Shown: positions 45,709 to 56,700 of the stretch, piece after piece
Layout: the number at the start of each line of letters is the position of its first letter
Position numbering within the stretch: the first letter of the stretch is position 1
From: Candidatus Thiodiazotropha sp. (ex Myrtea sp. 'scaly one' KF741663)
GTDB taxonomy: Bacteria; Pseudomonadota; Gammaproteobacteria; Chromatiales; Chromatiaceae
Direction of reading: 5' to 3'
Length of the DNA: 64,000 nt
Assembly (NCBI GenBank): GCA_025655555.1
Contig: JAHXIQ010000003.1
Location: forward strand, 415,526 to 479,525
Program-made: the position numbers and the translations under genes
Notes under the pieces: model-generated
The model's input: only the letters and a program-made list of their open reading frames with translations
Databases searched by the model: none
What the model was told of the DNA's origin: nothing

Positions 45709-45834
45709 CTTTGCGGCGAATCGAACTGAATAGGTGGTCCAGTAAGGGGCTGTATTGAAGCACGTGTAAGTAGTGTACACCAGCAATCTTTGCATGGTTA
45801 ACTGCTGTCAATGCCGATCACACAGGGAAGTGTC

Positions 45835-48192
45835 ATGAATAAGATTCTTATCGCCTTCGTTGCGGGTGCAGCGCTTTTTCATTTTTCCCCCACACTACCG
45901 GCAATCGAGTGGTTGGGTCTTCTGCTTGCAGTTCCCTGGTTGTGGCGTTATGTGCGCTTAAGGCCGGCTTTAGCCATGTTGGTGGGTAGTTGTTGGAGCC
46001 TGTTATTCGCTACGCTGCAAATGGCTCAGCAGTTACCGATTGAGCTTGAGGGTAGAGATCTGTTGGCTGAGGGGGTTGTAGAATCACTGCCACAGCAGCG
46101 CGGCCGCCTTGTGCGATTCCATCTGCGAATCTCCCACCTGACCGATGATGAAGGTCAATCCGTCGATCTGAATCTCATTCGGCTTAACTGGTACCAGGCA
46201 CCCCAGCCCATTGAGCCGGGGCAGGCATGGCGAATAATGGTGAGGCTAAAGCGTCCCAGAGGTATGCAGAATCCCGCCGGATTCGATTATGAGAAATGGC
46301 TTTTCAGTCAACGTATACAGGCAACCGGTTACGTCAGAGAGTGGAAAGGTGCACGCCTCAAGCCAGAGCATGACGAAGTTGCCGGTCTCGATGGGCTCAG
46401 GCAATCCATTGCAACACGTTTAGATACGATATTGCAGAGCAGCGTATCAGCCGCCCTGGTCAAGGCACTGACAATCGGTGATCGACGTGGTCTCGAGCGT
46501 GAGGATTGGCGCGTATTTACCCAAACGGGAACGAATCATTTAATCGCGATATCTGGTCTGCATGTGGGGCTGGTGGCCGGCTGGATGCTGTTTCTCGGGC
46601 AATGGCTATGGCGCCGCAGTGAGCGACTGACGCTACGCATGCCCGCACTTCGGGCTGGTGCCTTTATCGGTCTCTTCGGTGCTCTGATCTACGCTGCGCT
46701 TGCGGGATTTGCACTGCCGACACAGCGTGCGCTCTTGATGCTGCTGGTGGCATTGGGAGGATTAATGCTGGGTCGCCGGGTCAGTCATGGGCGAAGTCTT
46801 TCCCTGGCCCTGTTTCTGGTTGTACTGGTCGATCCCTTCGCACCGATGGCGGCAGGATTCTGGCTTTCATTTGGTGCTGTCGCATTGATCCTGCTGGCTG
46901 TCGATGGTCGTATCTCACCCGCAAAGGGTTGGCGACCGATGCTGAAGATCCAGGCAAGCATCACATTGGGACTGATGCCCATACTGTTCATATTTTTTGG
47001 CGAGGCATCCACACTGGCGCCACTGATCAATCTTCTGATGGTGCCCTGGTTTGCCATTGTTTTGGTCCCTGCGTCACTGATGGGGCTTCCACTGCTTGTC
47101 ATACCTGGCTTAGCTGGTCACTGGTACGCCATGGTCGGGTTTCTGATGGAATATACTTTCATCTTTTTGCAGTGGCTGGCCGAGAGTCCGCTGGCAATGA
47201 TTCAACTGGCCCATTTACCCCAATGGATTTGGCTGATCGCGTTACTCGGTGGGCTGCTTTTGCTGATGCCTGTAGGTATACCAGGACGTTCACTAGGAAT
47301 ATTGATGATATTTCCTGTGCTGCTGATCGAGCCTGAGAGACCAGCTCAGGGGGAAATTAGATTCACATTGATGGATGTGGGGCAGGGGCTGGCTTGTGTG
47401 ATCGAAACCACTGATCACCTGCTGGTTTATGATACAGGACCCGCCTATGCGTCAGGCTTCAATGCAGCTGAGAGTGCGGTGCTGCCCTATTTGGCGTCGA
47501 GAAATCTCAATAAAATCGACCGCCTTATTGTCAGTAACAACGATCAGGACCATGCCGGCGGTCTTAGCGCGATTGTCGGCGCGGTGGAGGTGGGAGAGAT
47601 ACTCAGCGGAGAGCCACTGGATATTGAGACCACCAGAAAATGTCAGGCAGGTGAGACATGGTCTTGGAACGGTGTGGTTTTTTCTCTACTGCATCCTACA
47701 TCAGAGGATCAATTCACACGCGCTAATGACCGCTCTTGTGTCTTGAGGATCAGCAACGGTACGTGGACACTATTGCTGCCGGGAGATATAGAGGCAGAAG
47801 CTGAAAGGCGCCTTGTGAAACGCTATGGTGAAGGTCTTAAGGCACAAATTGTGGTGGCGCCACACCACGGCTCGAAATCCTCTTCGGGTAACGCTTTTGT
47901 CAGCGCAGTGGACCCTGAGTGGGTGTTGTTTTCAACTGGGTATCGGAATCGCTATGGATTTCCTAAGCCAGAGATAGTCGCTCGCTGGCGTGCAATGGGG
48001 GCTGAAGTCCTCGATAGTGCGGAGGAGGGCGCCATGCAACTTCACCTCAAAAAAAACCGTACTTCAGCGGAGCCTTTGCTTTATCGCCGGATAAATGCAC
48101 ACTACTGGAGCGAAAGTGCGGCGGCTCAGACACAGAAAAGATCCCTAATCGGGATTGGCCGCAATCGGATCGAGTCGGTCACTTCCAGATAG
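45835..48192 (+). CDS. comEC: ComEC/Rec2 DNA-uptake channel
   Basis: A protein of about 785 residues that moves single-stranded DNA across the inner membrane in natural transformation. Order: two N-terminal helices, an OB-fold periplasmic domain (DUF4131: RLNWYQAPQPIEPGQAWRIMVRLKRPRGMQNPAGFDYE), the competence domain with about nine helices (LIAISGLHVGLVAGW), and a C-terminal metallo-beta-lactamase-like domain (MDVGQGLACVIETTDHLLVYDTG, NDQDHAGGL, APHHGSKSSS). All regions are intact. Confidence 0.93.
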   Translation: MNKILIAFVAGAALFHFSPTLPAIEWLGLLLAVPWLWRYVRLRPALAMLVGSCWSLLFATLQMAQQLPIELEGRDLLAEGVVESLPQQRGRLVRFHLRISHLTDDEGQSVDLNLIRLNWYQAPQPIEPGQAWRIMVRLKRPRGMQNPAGFDYEKWLFSQRIQATGYVREWKGARLKPEHDEVAGLDGLRQSIATRLDTILQSSVSAALVKALTIGDRRGLEREDWRVFTQTGTNHLIAISGLHVGLVAGWMLFLGQWLWRRSERLTLRMPALRAGAFIGLFGALIYAALAGFALPTQRALLMLLVALGGLMLGRRVSHGRSLSLALFLVVLVDPFAPMAAGFWLSFGAVALILLAVDGRISPAKGWRPMLKIQASITLGLMPILFIFFGEASTLAPLINLLMVPWFAIVLVPASLMGLPLLVIPGLAGHWYAMVGFLMEYTFIFLQWLAESPLAMIQLAHLPQWIWLIALLGGLLLLMPVGIPGRSLGILMIFPVLLIEPERPAQGEIRFTLMDVGQGLACVIETTDHLLVYDTGPAYASGFNAAESAVLPYLASRNLNKIDRLIVSNNDQDHAGGLSAIVGAVEVGEILSGEPLDIETTRKCQAGETWSWNGVVFSLLHPTSEDQFTRANDRSCVLRISNGTWTLLLPGDIEAEAERRLVKRYGEGLKAQIVVAPHHGSKSSSGNAFVSAVDPEWVLFSTGYRNRYGFPKPEIVARWRAMGAEVLDSAEEGAMQLHLKKNRTSAEPLLYRRINAHYWSESAAAQTQKRSLIGIGRNRIESVTSR

Positions 48193-48418
48193 ATAGCGCC
48201 ATCAAGTATGATGAAAGATAAATCGCTCTCTTTGTCATGACGAGGGGTTGTGTTTTTTGATGCCTGTTCAGCTTCGTGCGTATCCTGGGGGAGAAGGACG
48301 ATTCAATTTGGCATATGATATCCCCAATCTTTCATTAAGATGTGCCCATGGTTGAGGTGTACTGATCTACTATGGCTAACTGATCTACATTTCAGGATTT
48401 CAAAAGGACGAGTAGAAA

Positions 48419-49027
48419 GTGTTTGAGTTCGTAAAATCAGGTGGCTGGTTAATGCTACCTATCATCGTTTGTTCGATTGTGGCATTGGCGATTGTGTTGG
48501 AGCGCTTTTGGATGTTACGCCGTAAGCGTGTCATGCCTGATCATTTGATGAGACAGATACTGCAATTGCATCAAGAGAAGAAGCTCGATCGGGCAGATCT
48601 CAATAAACTCCGTGCCAGCTCTCCACTGGGCAAGATTCTGGCGGCAGGCCTGACCAACCGGAATCACAGCAAAGAGGTGATGAAGGAGGCGATTGAGGAG
48701 GTGGGGCGTCAGGTCGTACTGGAGCTTGACCGCTATCTCAATACGCTGGGCACCATCGCATCGATTTCACCACTGTTGGGTCTGCTGGGTACAGTTATCG
48801 GCATGATCAAGGTCTTCAGTGTGATCGTGACAGCTGGTGTTGGCGACCCCGGTGTGTTGGCCGGCGGTATTTCCGAGGCATTGATCACGACGGCTGCAGG
48901 TCTCTCTGTCGCCATTCCAAGCCTGATGTTTCATCGCTATTTCAGCGGGCTTATCGATCGTCTGGTTTTGGGCATGGAGGAGCAGGCATTGAAGCTAGTG
49001 GAAGTCATGCATGGTGAGCGTGAATAG
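48419..49027 (+). CDS. exbB: ExbB/TolQ-type proton channel
   Basis: A 202-residue inner-membrane protein with three helices, the last two with TLGTIASISPLLGLLGTVIGMIKVF and ALITTAAGLSVAIPSLMFH. With ExbD it forms the proton-driven motor that energises a TonB-like protein. No TonB is adjacent. A GTG start is used, with AAAGGACGAG upstream. The exbB-exbD-lpxK-trm112-kdsB order is common in gammaproteobacteria. Confidence 0.92.
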   Translation: MFEFVKSGGWLMLPIIVCSIVALAIVLERFWMLRRKRVMPDHLMRQILQLHQEKKLDRADLNKLRASSPLGKILAAGLTNRNHSKEVMKEAIEEVGRQVVLELDRYLNTLGTIASISPLLGLLGTVIGMIKVFSVIVTAGVGDPGVLAGGISEALITTAAGLSVAIPSLMFHRYFSGLIDRLVLGMEEQALKLVEVMHGERE

Positions 49028-49039
49028 GGAATATTAGAT

Positions 49040-49459
49040 ATGAATCTGCGTCCCCATCCACGCAAATCCCCCGAAGTCGATATCACGCCATTGATAGATG
49101 TGGTCTTCCTGTTGTTGATTTTCTTCATGGTCTCCACGACCTTCGATCGTGAAGCGCAAATACTGGTAGAACTGCCTGAGGCCACAGGTGAAGAGGCGCA
49201 ACATGAGCAGAAGGAACTCGATATCACCATCGATGCCAGTGGTATTTTCTATATCAATCAGCAGGAAGTCATCAATACTCAGATCGAGACGCTGAAGCGT
49301 GCCATCCAGAAGGCGGTTGGCGATGACAAAGATCTGCCTGTTATTATCAATGCCGATGCCAGGACACCACACCAGTCTGTGATGACTGCTATGGATGCCG
49401 CCAGTCAGCTTGGCCTTGTGCGCATGACCTTTTCCGCGCATCGTCCGCCGGCAGAGTGA
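49040..49459 (+). CDS. exbD: ExbD/TolR-type motor protein
   Basis: A 139-residue protein with one N-terminal helix containing the proton-carrying Asp (VDITPLIDVVFLLLIFFMVST) and a periplasmic domain. Starts 12 bp after exbB. The tail AHRPPAE is short. Confidence 0.93.
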   Translation: MNLRPHPRKSPEVDITPLIDVVFLLLIFFMVSTTFDREAQILVELPEATGEEAQHEQKELDITIDASGIFYINQQEVINTQIETLKRAIQKAVGDDKDLPVIINADARTPHQSVMTAMDAASQLGLVRMTFSAHRPPAE

Positions 49460-49472
49460 GGCTGTAACGCTG

Positions 49473-50453
49473 TTGAAAGCGATTCAGCGATCCTGGCAAG
49501 GCTGGCATCCGATAACACTTCTGCTGTTACCTCTGAGCGGTCTGTTCTGCCTGCTCGTTGCGCTCAGACGTCTTGCTTACAGGCTTGGACTGATCAAGGC
49601 GAAACAGCTCAGTGTCCCTGTCATCGTCGTCGGTAATATCACGGTCGGTGGGACAGGTAAAACACCCTTGGTAATCTGGCTGGCCGGGCAACTCCGTCGC
49701 ATGGGATACAAGCCCGGGATCATCACTCGTGGCTATGGTGGGTTATCAGATATCTGGCCTTGCGAAGTCACAGAGAACAGTAAAGCAACTGCGGTGGGAG
49801 ATGAAGCCGTATTGATGCAACGCCGAGCGAAATGTCCTGTGTTTGCGGGTCCGAATCGATGGGAGGCAGGTAATGCATTGCTCTCTGCCCATGATTGCGA
49901 TTTCATCATCTCTGATGACGGGCTACAGCACTATGCGTTACAACGGGATTTAGAGATTGTGGTGATCGATGGAGATCGACGGTTTGGCAACGGACTTTGC
50001 CTACCCGCCGGGCCGATGAGAGAGCGGCCCAGACGCCTGAATAAGGCCGATCTGGTCATTGTTAATGGCAATGGCGAGGAGGATGAGTATTCGATGCAGG
50101 TAGGAGGAGAACTGGCTGTGCGCCTGGACGGAAGTGAAGAGAGGACGCTTACCTCTTTCAGTGATGAAAAAATCTGCGCTATCGCAGGAATTGGGCATCC
50201 AGGTCGATTCTTTTCCATGCTGCAACAAGCCGGCTTGTCAGCAGAATGTTACCCTTTTCCGGATCACCACCCTTTCCGGGTGGAAGAGTTACAGGCATTA
50301 CCTCAAGAAACGGTTCTCATGACAGAGAAAGATGGAGTAAAGTGCGAATTGTTCGCACAACCTGATTACTGGTATGTACCCGCAACCGCCAAACCGGATA
50401 GCGGTTTTCAATTAGCATTCGACACAATGGTTAAAAGACTCAATGATGGATAG
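49473..50453 (+). CDS. lpxK: Tetraacyldisaccharide 4'-kinase
   Basis: Adds the 4'-phosphate to lipid A at the inner membrane. One N-terminal membrane helix ([19 protein letters not shown]), then the P-loop [15 protein letters not shown] and the family [18 protein letters not shown]. Length (326) is normal. The start is a TTG at 49473, since no ATG or GTG suits the family N-terminus. Confidence 0.95.
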   Translation: MKAIQRSWQGWHPITLLLLPLSGLFCLLVALRRLAYRLGLIKAKQLSVPVIVVGNITVGGTGKTPLVIWLAGQLRRMGYKPGIITRGYGGLSDIWPCEVTENSKATAVGDEAVLMQRRAKCPVFAGPNRWEAGNALLSAHDCDFIISDDGLQHYALQRDLEIVVIDGDRRFGNGLCLPAGPMRERPRRLNKADLVIVNGNGEEDEYSMQVGGELAVRLDGSEERTLTSFSDEKICAIAGIGHPGRFFSMLQQAGLSAECYPFPDHHPFRVEELQALPQETVLMTEKDGVKCELFAQPDYWYVPATAKPDSGFQLAFDTMVKRLNDG

Positions 50454-50634
50454 CAAACTACTCGATATTCTGGTCTGCCCTGTCTGCAAGGGGAAACTCT
50501 ATTACGATAAGGATGCGGCAGAGCTGATCTGCCGGGCAGATAGACTGGCTTATCCGATTCGCGATGAGATTCCCGTGATGTTGGAAGACGAGGCGCGTAA
50601 GCTTTCCCCTGAAGAAGAGATTCCCAAGGCCTGA
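50446..50634 (+). CDS. Trm112 family protein
   Basis: A 62-residue protein starting [20 protein letters not shown], the Trm112/YcaR signature with one CxxC. The second zinc half-site is reduced ([20 protein letters not shown]). It lies between lpxK and kdsB as in many gammaproteobacteria. It overlaps the lpxK stop by 8 bp. Confidence 0.93.
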   Translation: MDSKLLDILVCPVCKGKLYYDKDAAELICRADRLAYPIRDEIPVMLEDEARKLSPEEEIPKA

Positions 50635-50639
50635 TTATC

Positions 50640-51395
50640 ATGAGCTTCAAAGTTGTCATACCTGCACGTTATGCCTCAGTAAGATTACCTGGCAAACCCC
50701 TGATGGATATTGCGGGAAAGCCGATGATTCAGCACGTCTGGGATCGGGCTGTCGAAAGTGGTGCCAGTGATGTAGTGATTGCAACGGACGATGAAAGGAT
50801 TGCTGAAGCCTGTAAGCTTTTCAAAGCGGATGTTTGTATGACAAGCAGTGAGCACCGTAGTGGCTCGGACCGCATTGCGGAGGTGGCAGCCTCCAGAGGT
50901 TGGAGTAGTGAAGCGGTTATTGTCAACCTGCAAGGTGACGAGCCCTGCATGCCTTCGGTGCTACTTTCACAGGTTGCAGAGGATATGGAGCAGCATCCCG
51001 CAGCGTCGGTCACCACGCTCTCCGCACCTATCACCGATCGCGCTGCACTTTTCGACCCACATACAGTCAAGGTTGTCACCGATAGGGAAGGGTACGCACT
51101 CTATTTCAGTCGAGCCCCCATCCCCTGGCATCGTGATGAGTTCGTCGAGGCTGACAGTATCTTACCTCCCAGTACCGGTTTTTCTCGTCATATTGGGCTC
51201 TATGCCTATCGTTCAGGCTATTTGGCAAACTTTGTGGATTGCCAGCCCGCCCCCATTGAATTGGCTGAGTCCCTTGAGCAACTGAGGGTACTTTGGCACG
51301 GGGGCAAGATCCACGTGAGTGAAGCCAAAGAAATACCTGGCCATGGGGTTGATACACGAGAGGATCTTGCCAGAGTGACTCGGCTTTTTTCCTGA
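50640..51395 (+). CDS. kdsB: CMP-KDO synthetase
   Basis: 3-deoxy-manno-octulosonate cytidylyltransferase, activating KDO for lipopolysaccharide inner core. 251 residues. Nucleotide-binding PARYASVRLPGKPL, ATDDERI, NLQGDEP and the sugar-binding FSRAPIPWHRD segments are intact. Starts 5 bp after the Trm112 gene. Confidence 0.96.
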   Translation: MSFKVVIPARYASVRLPGKPLMDIAGKPMIQHVWDRAVESGASDVVIATDDERIAEACKLFKADVCMTSSEHRSGSDRIAEVAASRGWSSEAVIVNLQGDEPCMPSVLLSQVAEDMEQHPAASVTTLSAPITDRAALFDPHTVKVVTDREGYALYFSRAPIPWHRDEFVEADSILPPSTGFSRHIGLYAYRSGYLANFVDCQPAPIELAESLEQLRVLWHGGKIHVSEAKEIPGHGVDTREDLARVTRLFS

Positions 51396-51818
51396 GACGG
51401 TCCCTTCCTCCCCACCAGTTCCATCACACCTTTCAACGCTGTCTGACGATAGTCGTTTGAGCATTCCTGGCAATCACCCTAGGGAATTCCCCCGTAAAAA
51501 AAATCGACAGCCCCCCACTACTAGGGCATTTGCCGCAGTGTGGTGGGGAGAAATTCCCAGAAATGTGTCGGAATAATTTACATAAAAAAAATCACCAAGA
51601 AGATAATCATAATTAACTACATCTTGTAACTAATTGTATATTATGCGAAATAATAGCTGTTGGCATCAAAAGTGCTAAGACACCTAAAGGAATTTACAGG
51701 ATGGTTTTTTTTATGTTTTGTGAATTTGATAACAATCAATAACGACATCGTGTTTTTCACAGGGAGTGATGGCAGCAGTTAAAGGGTGATTAGATTGACA
51801 ATTACAAAGGCAGACAAA
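51396..51818. other. Intergenic region upstream of the histidine kinase
   Basis: About 420 bp. The kdsB-proximal part has a GGGAATTCCC palindrome near 51482 and an imperfect hairpin at about 51513-51551 (CCCCACTAC with GTGGTGGGG) that could terminate kdsB transcripts. A candidate sigma-54 promoter lies at 51660-51676. The rest is AT-rich. Confidence 0.5.
51660..51676 (+). promoter_or_regulatory. Candidate sigma-54 promoter for the histidine kinase gene
   Basis: TTGGCATCAAAAGTGCT matches the -24 element (TTGGCA) and -12 element (TGCT) with GG (51662-51663) and GC (51674-51675) exactly 10 bp apart. It lies about 145 bp upstream of the kinase start, leaving room for a leader. Confidence 0.6.
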
Positions 51819-52670
51819 ATGACCCGTAATGAAGAGATCTGCAGCATGGCATCCCTTGATCCAATGCTCTCTATAGTAAGAGAGTCCTTCGACGTCAATC
51901 AGAAAACCACGGCTTACCTTTCAATGTCTGATCGCCTCAGCCTGCTCAGTCAAGTCCCCAGTAGTCAGGTTAGTGAGCCGCTTGTGGCGTCCAAGCTGTC
52001 CGACTCAGCCATGAGTTCCGAAGAGGAAGAGAAGAAGCGTATTTCCCGGGAACTTCATGATGGACTCGGGCAGATACTGACCAGCATCAATCTTCACATT
52101 CAAAACTGCCTAAGTGGGTGTGAATCCCAAGATCAAGTCGAACTGCCAAAAGAGATCAAAGATTCGCTGGCAGTCATCTCCGACATGACCAAACAGGCAA
52201 TGGGTGAAGTTCGATCGATCTGCGGCGCGCTGCGTCCAGCCATTCTTGATGACCTCGGTGTCTTGGCCGCGATCTCATGGCAGTGTCGGCAGATCTCTCT
52301 GGGTTGTTCAAGGCTTGATGTGGAGACACGTTTCGATCTTGATGAGTCGATGATCCCTGAAAACTATAAAACAGTGATCTATCGGATCGTCCAGGAAGGA
52401 CTCAATAACGCAGTTAAATATTCTCAAACTAAATCAGTCACAATCTCGCTCTATCAGGAGGACGAAAGCATTCAACTCGTCATCCGCGATTATGGTATCG
52501 GTTTTGACCTGGACCAGGTTCGTTCCGAGCAGGGCATGGGTATGGGTTTGATGAGTATGCGAGAGCGTGCGGAGTCTATCGGTGGTTCTTGCGAAGTGAA
52601 TGCAGCGACAGGGCGAGGCGTCGAGATTCGTGTTGGTTTCCCTGCCAAAAAAGTTGCACTCAGCGGCTGA
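51819..52670 (+). CDS. NarL-type (HisKA_3) sensor histidine kinase
   Basis: A soluble kinase of about 283 residues with no membrane helix. The phosphoacceptor is in KRISRELHDGLGQILTSI, followed by the HATPase domain: N box IVQEGLNNAVKYS, G1 IRDYGIGFD, G2 QGMGMGLMSMRERAE. The first 75 residues match no sensor domain I know. The convergent response regulator overlaps it by 11 bp and is the probable partner. The ATG at 51819 is favoured over a GTG at 51786. Confidence 0.88.
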   Translation: MTRNEEICSMASLDPMLSIVRESFDVNQKTTAYLSMSDRLSLLSQVPSSQVSEPLVASKLSDSAMSSEEEEKKRISRELHDGLGQILTSINLHIQNCLSGCESQDQVELPKEIKDSLAVISDMTKQAMGEVRSICGALRPAILDDLGVLAAISWQCRQISLGCSRLDVETRFDLDESMIPENYKTVIYRIVQEGLNNAVKYSQTKSVTISLYQEDESIQLVIRDYGIGFDLDQVRSEQGMGMGLMSMRERAESIGGSCEVNAATGRGVEIRVGFPAKKVALSG

Positions 52671-53322
52671 TAATTCCCTTTTCCAGCGCATATGTCGTTA
52701 GCGCTGAGACATTGTGCAGATCGAGTTTCTTCATCAGATTGGCACGATGTTTTTCAACCGTTTTCACACTGATACAAAGATATTCCGCCATGCTTTTGTT
52801 GGTGTGTCCTTCCGCAATCAGCTTTAAGATTTGCCTTTCTCTCTGAGTTACCGTATCCCAACGAGTCACAGGTTCCTGACTGACGTTACTGGTATTGAGG
52901 TAGCTATTCACAACCTTTTCTGTGATGTCCGGACTGAGAAATGTTTTACCATCAAGCACTCGCTCGGCGGCAACCAGCAACTCATTATGAGTGGCATCTT
53001 TGAGGACATAACCGTTTGCACCGGCCTGTAGGCTTGCCAGCACATATTCCTCTTCCGAATGGACCGTCAGAACCAATGCCTTGACTTCAGGCATGCGGTC
53101 CTTGATCTCTCTCACTGCATCCATGCCATTCATGCCGGGCATGCTTAAATCCATGATGACAAGATCCGGTTTTAATTCGATCACCCGCCTGATGGCGTCG
53201 CGGCCATTATCGGCTTCACCAATGATTTCGAAGTCGGGATTGGACGTTAGAAGCGCCTTGAGCCCAGCTCTGAGGATAGTGTGATCTTCAGCAATGACTA
53301 TTTTCTTTTTTTCGCTATTCAT
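52660..53322 (-). CDS. NarL/FixJ-family response regulator
   Basis: A 220-residue two-domain regulator. Receiver: acidic pair in IVIAEDHTIL, phospho-acceptor Asp in PDLVIMDLSMPG, Lys in YVLKDATHNE. LuxR-type helix-turn-helix: LTQRERQILKLIAEGHTNKSM in the order expected, ending in VKTVEKHRANLMKKL. It converges on the histidine kinase gene, an unusual tail-to-tail layout for a cognate pair. Confidence 0.92.
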   Translation of the reverse strand: MNSEKKKIVIAEDHTILRAGLKALLTSNPDFEIIGEADNGRDAIRRVIELKPDLVIMDLSMPGMNGMDAVREIKDRMPEVKALVLTVHSEEEYVLASLQAGANGYVLKDATHNELLVAAERVLDGKTFLSPDITEKVVNSYLNTSNVSQEPVTRWDTVTQRERQILKLIAEGHTNKSMAEYLCISVKTVEKHRANLMKKLDLHNVSALTTYALEKGIISR

Positions 53323-53743
53323 CGGTCCATTGATACACAGTAGTTTTTCTGGGTAGGGCTATGCAGGAAATAGTACAGATTCACCCAGACATTTCCAGCA
53401 ATGGTTATGTATTCAAGCCAATACTGCAACCCTTATGGCATCGAGGTATTTGGGTTAAAAATCCCATATTATTGGGAATATAACTCCCGTTACAGAGCGG
53501 CAGTTTCTGCGAGTATCCACCCTACCTCTTGGGTGGGGTCTTTCCCTCCAATCCGCTACCTAGTATCAGGGTGGGGTGAGTGGGGGTCGGGACCCATTAA
53601 AGGCGTAGTACCACGCAAAGACCCGAAGCTTCCTTGTATATAAAGTTCCCTATAAGCCGCCTAAAGGGCTGGGTGCGTCTATTTAACGATTTTGACGCGC
53701 TTTAAGTAGATCGAATGATCACAAGAGATCTGGAGAACAAGTC
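53323..53743. other. Intergenic region upstream of the giant extracellular protein gene
   Basis: About 420 bp with several short hairpins: AAATCCCATATTATTGGGA near 53457, ACCC/GGGT near 53521 and GGGTCGGGACCC near 53585. It should hold the promoters of both the response regulator (minus) and the giant gene (plus). An 80-codon reading frame inside it looks spurious. Confidence 0.5.
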
Positions 53744-56700
53744 ATGATACAAGAGAGCCAGGTAAACAGAAACAGGGGAGCGGTGGTCTTCCTATTGTTT
53801 TGTCTGTTTTTTGTCACCTCGTCCCTGAATGCCGCACAGTTCAATCTGAATGTGGTAGACAAGGACGGTAATCCGGTTAGCGGTTTCCGCTATTTGGTGC
53901 AGGAGGATAAAACATTTGATGTTGATCCTGCCAATCCGGCAACCAATCCGGATGAACTGCTCTCAATGAGCTTTCATGCCAGTAATCATCCACCGGCTGT
54001 TGATTTCAACGGTAATGCGCTGAGTGGTAATGAAGATACTGACAGTGTCAACCTTATCCAGGTTGCTCCAGGTCGTTACTACGTCTCTGTGCTGCCCTAT
54101 TCGGGTTACAGCATCAGCGGCAACAAAACGACGGTACTGCCAAATGCAGATGATCCCAATCAGACATTGGATAATGTCACGGTCGTGGTGCAGAAGCAGC
54201 CGATTCCTACTACACAGATCTCTATCTATATCTTCCATGACAATGCACCTATTAATGGTGTGCCGGATCTGCCTGAAGAGACTGATCCAGGCGTAGGCAT
54301 GCCTGGTCATGTGGACTGGACCCAGTTCCAACTGTTTCTTGAAGAGCCGGCTGGTCGTTATGGCCAGAATGGCGGCCAGGTGATCCAGGATGTTTTCGGC
54401 AATCCGCTGGGTACTACATACCTAAGAGGTTGTGATGCGGATGGAAATCCAGATGCTGATCCATTCACCAACTATGGCTGTTTTGATGCGAATGGCGATC
54501 AGACTGTGGATACGCTTGGTGACGGTACATTACAGTTCTCAGAAGAAGGTTATCTGACCGTCAAGAACATTGCCCCAGGTAAATATGGTGTGGTGATTAT
54601 TCCTCCTGACTCGGTTGATCCGGGCTGGCAGCAGACCTCCACCATCGAAGGTAGCAAGGTCATCGACGCCTGGGTAAAGGCCAATGAGCCCCCGGTATTT
54701 GTCGAGTTCGGTCTACCTGGACCCCATGTCTTCGTCGGTTTTGTTAAATCCACGGCTGATGGCGGATTCCCTCCACTGCAGCCACCTCTGGCCGGTGAGC
54801 AGGTTGCCACGGTCAGCGGAACGGTCACCGACATGCATATGTCCCGTTCCCCTAACTTCCAATTCTTTAGTGGCCGTCCTTTTCCTCAATGCTGGATCGG
54901 TTTGAACGAGACCGCTCCGGGTGGCGTATTGGGTCAAGGCCTCTATGCATCTCCTTGCGATGGTGATAGCGGCTTTAGCATTGCAAACGTACCGCCGGGC
55001 AGTTATCAACTGGCCGTCTGGGATGCAAACCTGGATGTGGTATTTGCAGCGCAACCCTTCACTGTTGATGAAACCGGTGGTACCTGTAACAACGGTTTTT
55101 CCTGTGATTTCGGTGATGTGGCTGTCTTCAACTGGTTTGCCCGTCTGAATACGGCCATCTTCAACGATGACAATCAGAATGGATTTTGGGATGCTGACGA
55201 AATCCCTGTCGGTCCAGAAGCGGGACCGATCGGCATCCGCTGGCGTGACGGTTCCATCTATCAGGAATTCCCTACTGATAATGATGGTCTGGCGCCTTTC
55301 GACGAGGTATTCCCTTTCTTTCATTGGTTGGTTGCAGAGGTAGGTTTCGGCAACAAGAAAGCAACCGGTGCAACATTTGTTACTGATGCAGGTGGTTTCG
55401 TTGACACGTCCACCGATGCCTTCCCGGGTTTCGGTGAGATGACGCCTCAGCCTCAGATTTGTACCCCAGCACAGTCTATGGATCCTGAAGATCCAAATAG
55501 CGGTTGCGTGATCGGCACTGCGCTGGACAATCCGAATACCGGTAATAATCTCTCCCGTACGGAGACCGGACAGGTACTGACAGCAGCCTTCCAGGGTTTC
55601 CTGGGTCAGACCAGTGTCATGCAGTTTGGTAAAACCGACTACGTGAACTTTACCGAACCGAATTTCGGTGTTTTTCCACCACAACTGCCTGAGTTTGTCG
55701 GTGAGAATGGTGGTGTCTCCGGTATCGTCTACTACGCCACCGTACGTGCCGAGGATGAGCCTCAGTTCACCGGCGCCGAGACCTGGGAGCCGGGTATTCC
55801 TCGAGTCCAGGTCAATCTATATGCCGATGGTGATATCGACTGTTTCCCTCAAGGTAATTTTCCTGCCGATGATTGCGATATCGATTGGAATGGTAATGGC
55901 ACTCTCGAAGCCGACAATGCCGAGATCGATGACGCCAATCAGAATGGAATACCAGGCGAGCTGGCCGATGTAGACAACTACCCACTGGGTAACTTTCCTG
56001 GTAACGAAGACGTTGACCAGAATGGTAATGGTGCCTTTGACCATGGCGATGCCCTGGCGGTTACCTGGACTGACAGTTGGGACGATAGTCTGCCCACCGG
56101 TTGTCAGGGTGAAAACCTGCTCGACTTCGATCTGGACGGCACCATCACTGCTGAAGAAAACAGCCGCTGTTTCGATGGTCTGCGTAACTTCAACCAGGTC
56201 CGTCCCGGTGTGTTCGACGGTGGCTTCGCTTTCAACAATTACGACACGGGCGAATTGCCTGCTGCCATTCAGGCCAAGCTGAACGCTTTTTACGCAGATA
56301 GGCAAAGTCTTGTTGCTAATCTGCCTGATGAGTGGATGCTGCCCGCCGATTATATCGTCGAGGCTGCCACGCCAGCGGGTTACAAGCTGGTCCAAGAGCA
56401 TCACAAAAACGTTGACTTCGGTGATAGTTATATCTCCTCAGATCAGAGTGCTGAGGCTCAGGCTATCGCGCCGAGTTGTGTGGGTGACTTAGAAGTAGTA
56501 CCTGAGTTGCTGGCCATGGCGACTAAAGACGGCAGTGGTGATCCTTTACAGATCATCCCAGGCATTGACGCAGCTGATGTGGGAGCGCCTTTCGCTGGTA
56601 CTGAGCGTCCGCTTTGTGACCGCAAACAGGTGCCGCTGTCTGGTGCTCAGAATGCCGGCGTGGAATTCTTCCTGATGACCGACGTACCGCTGATGGCTAA

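Noticed and set aside
53401..53643. 80-codon reading frame and a CACGCAAAG stretch near 53612 resembling part of a cyclic di-GMP riboswitch
   Set aside because: The reading frame has no recognisable features. For the riboswitch, the second conserved half, the GCAAACC core and the paired stems are missing.
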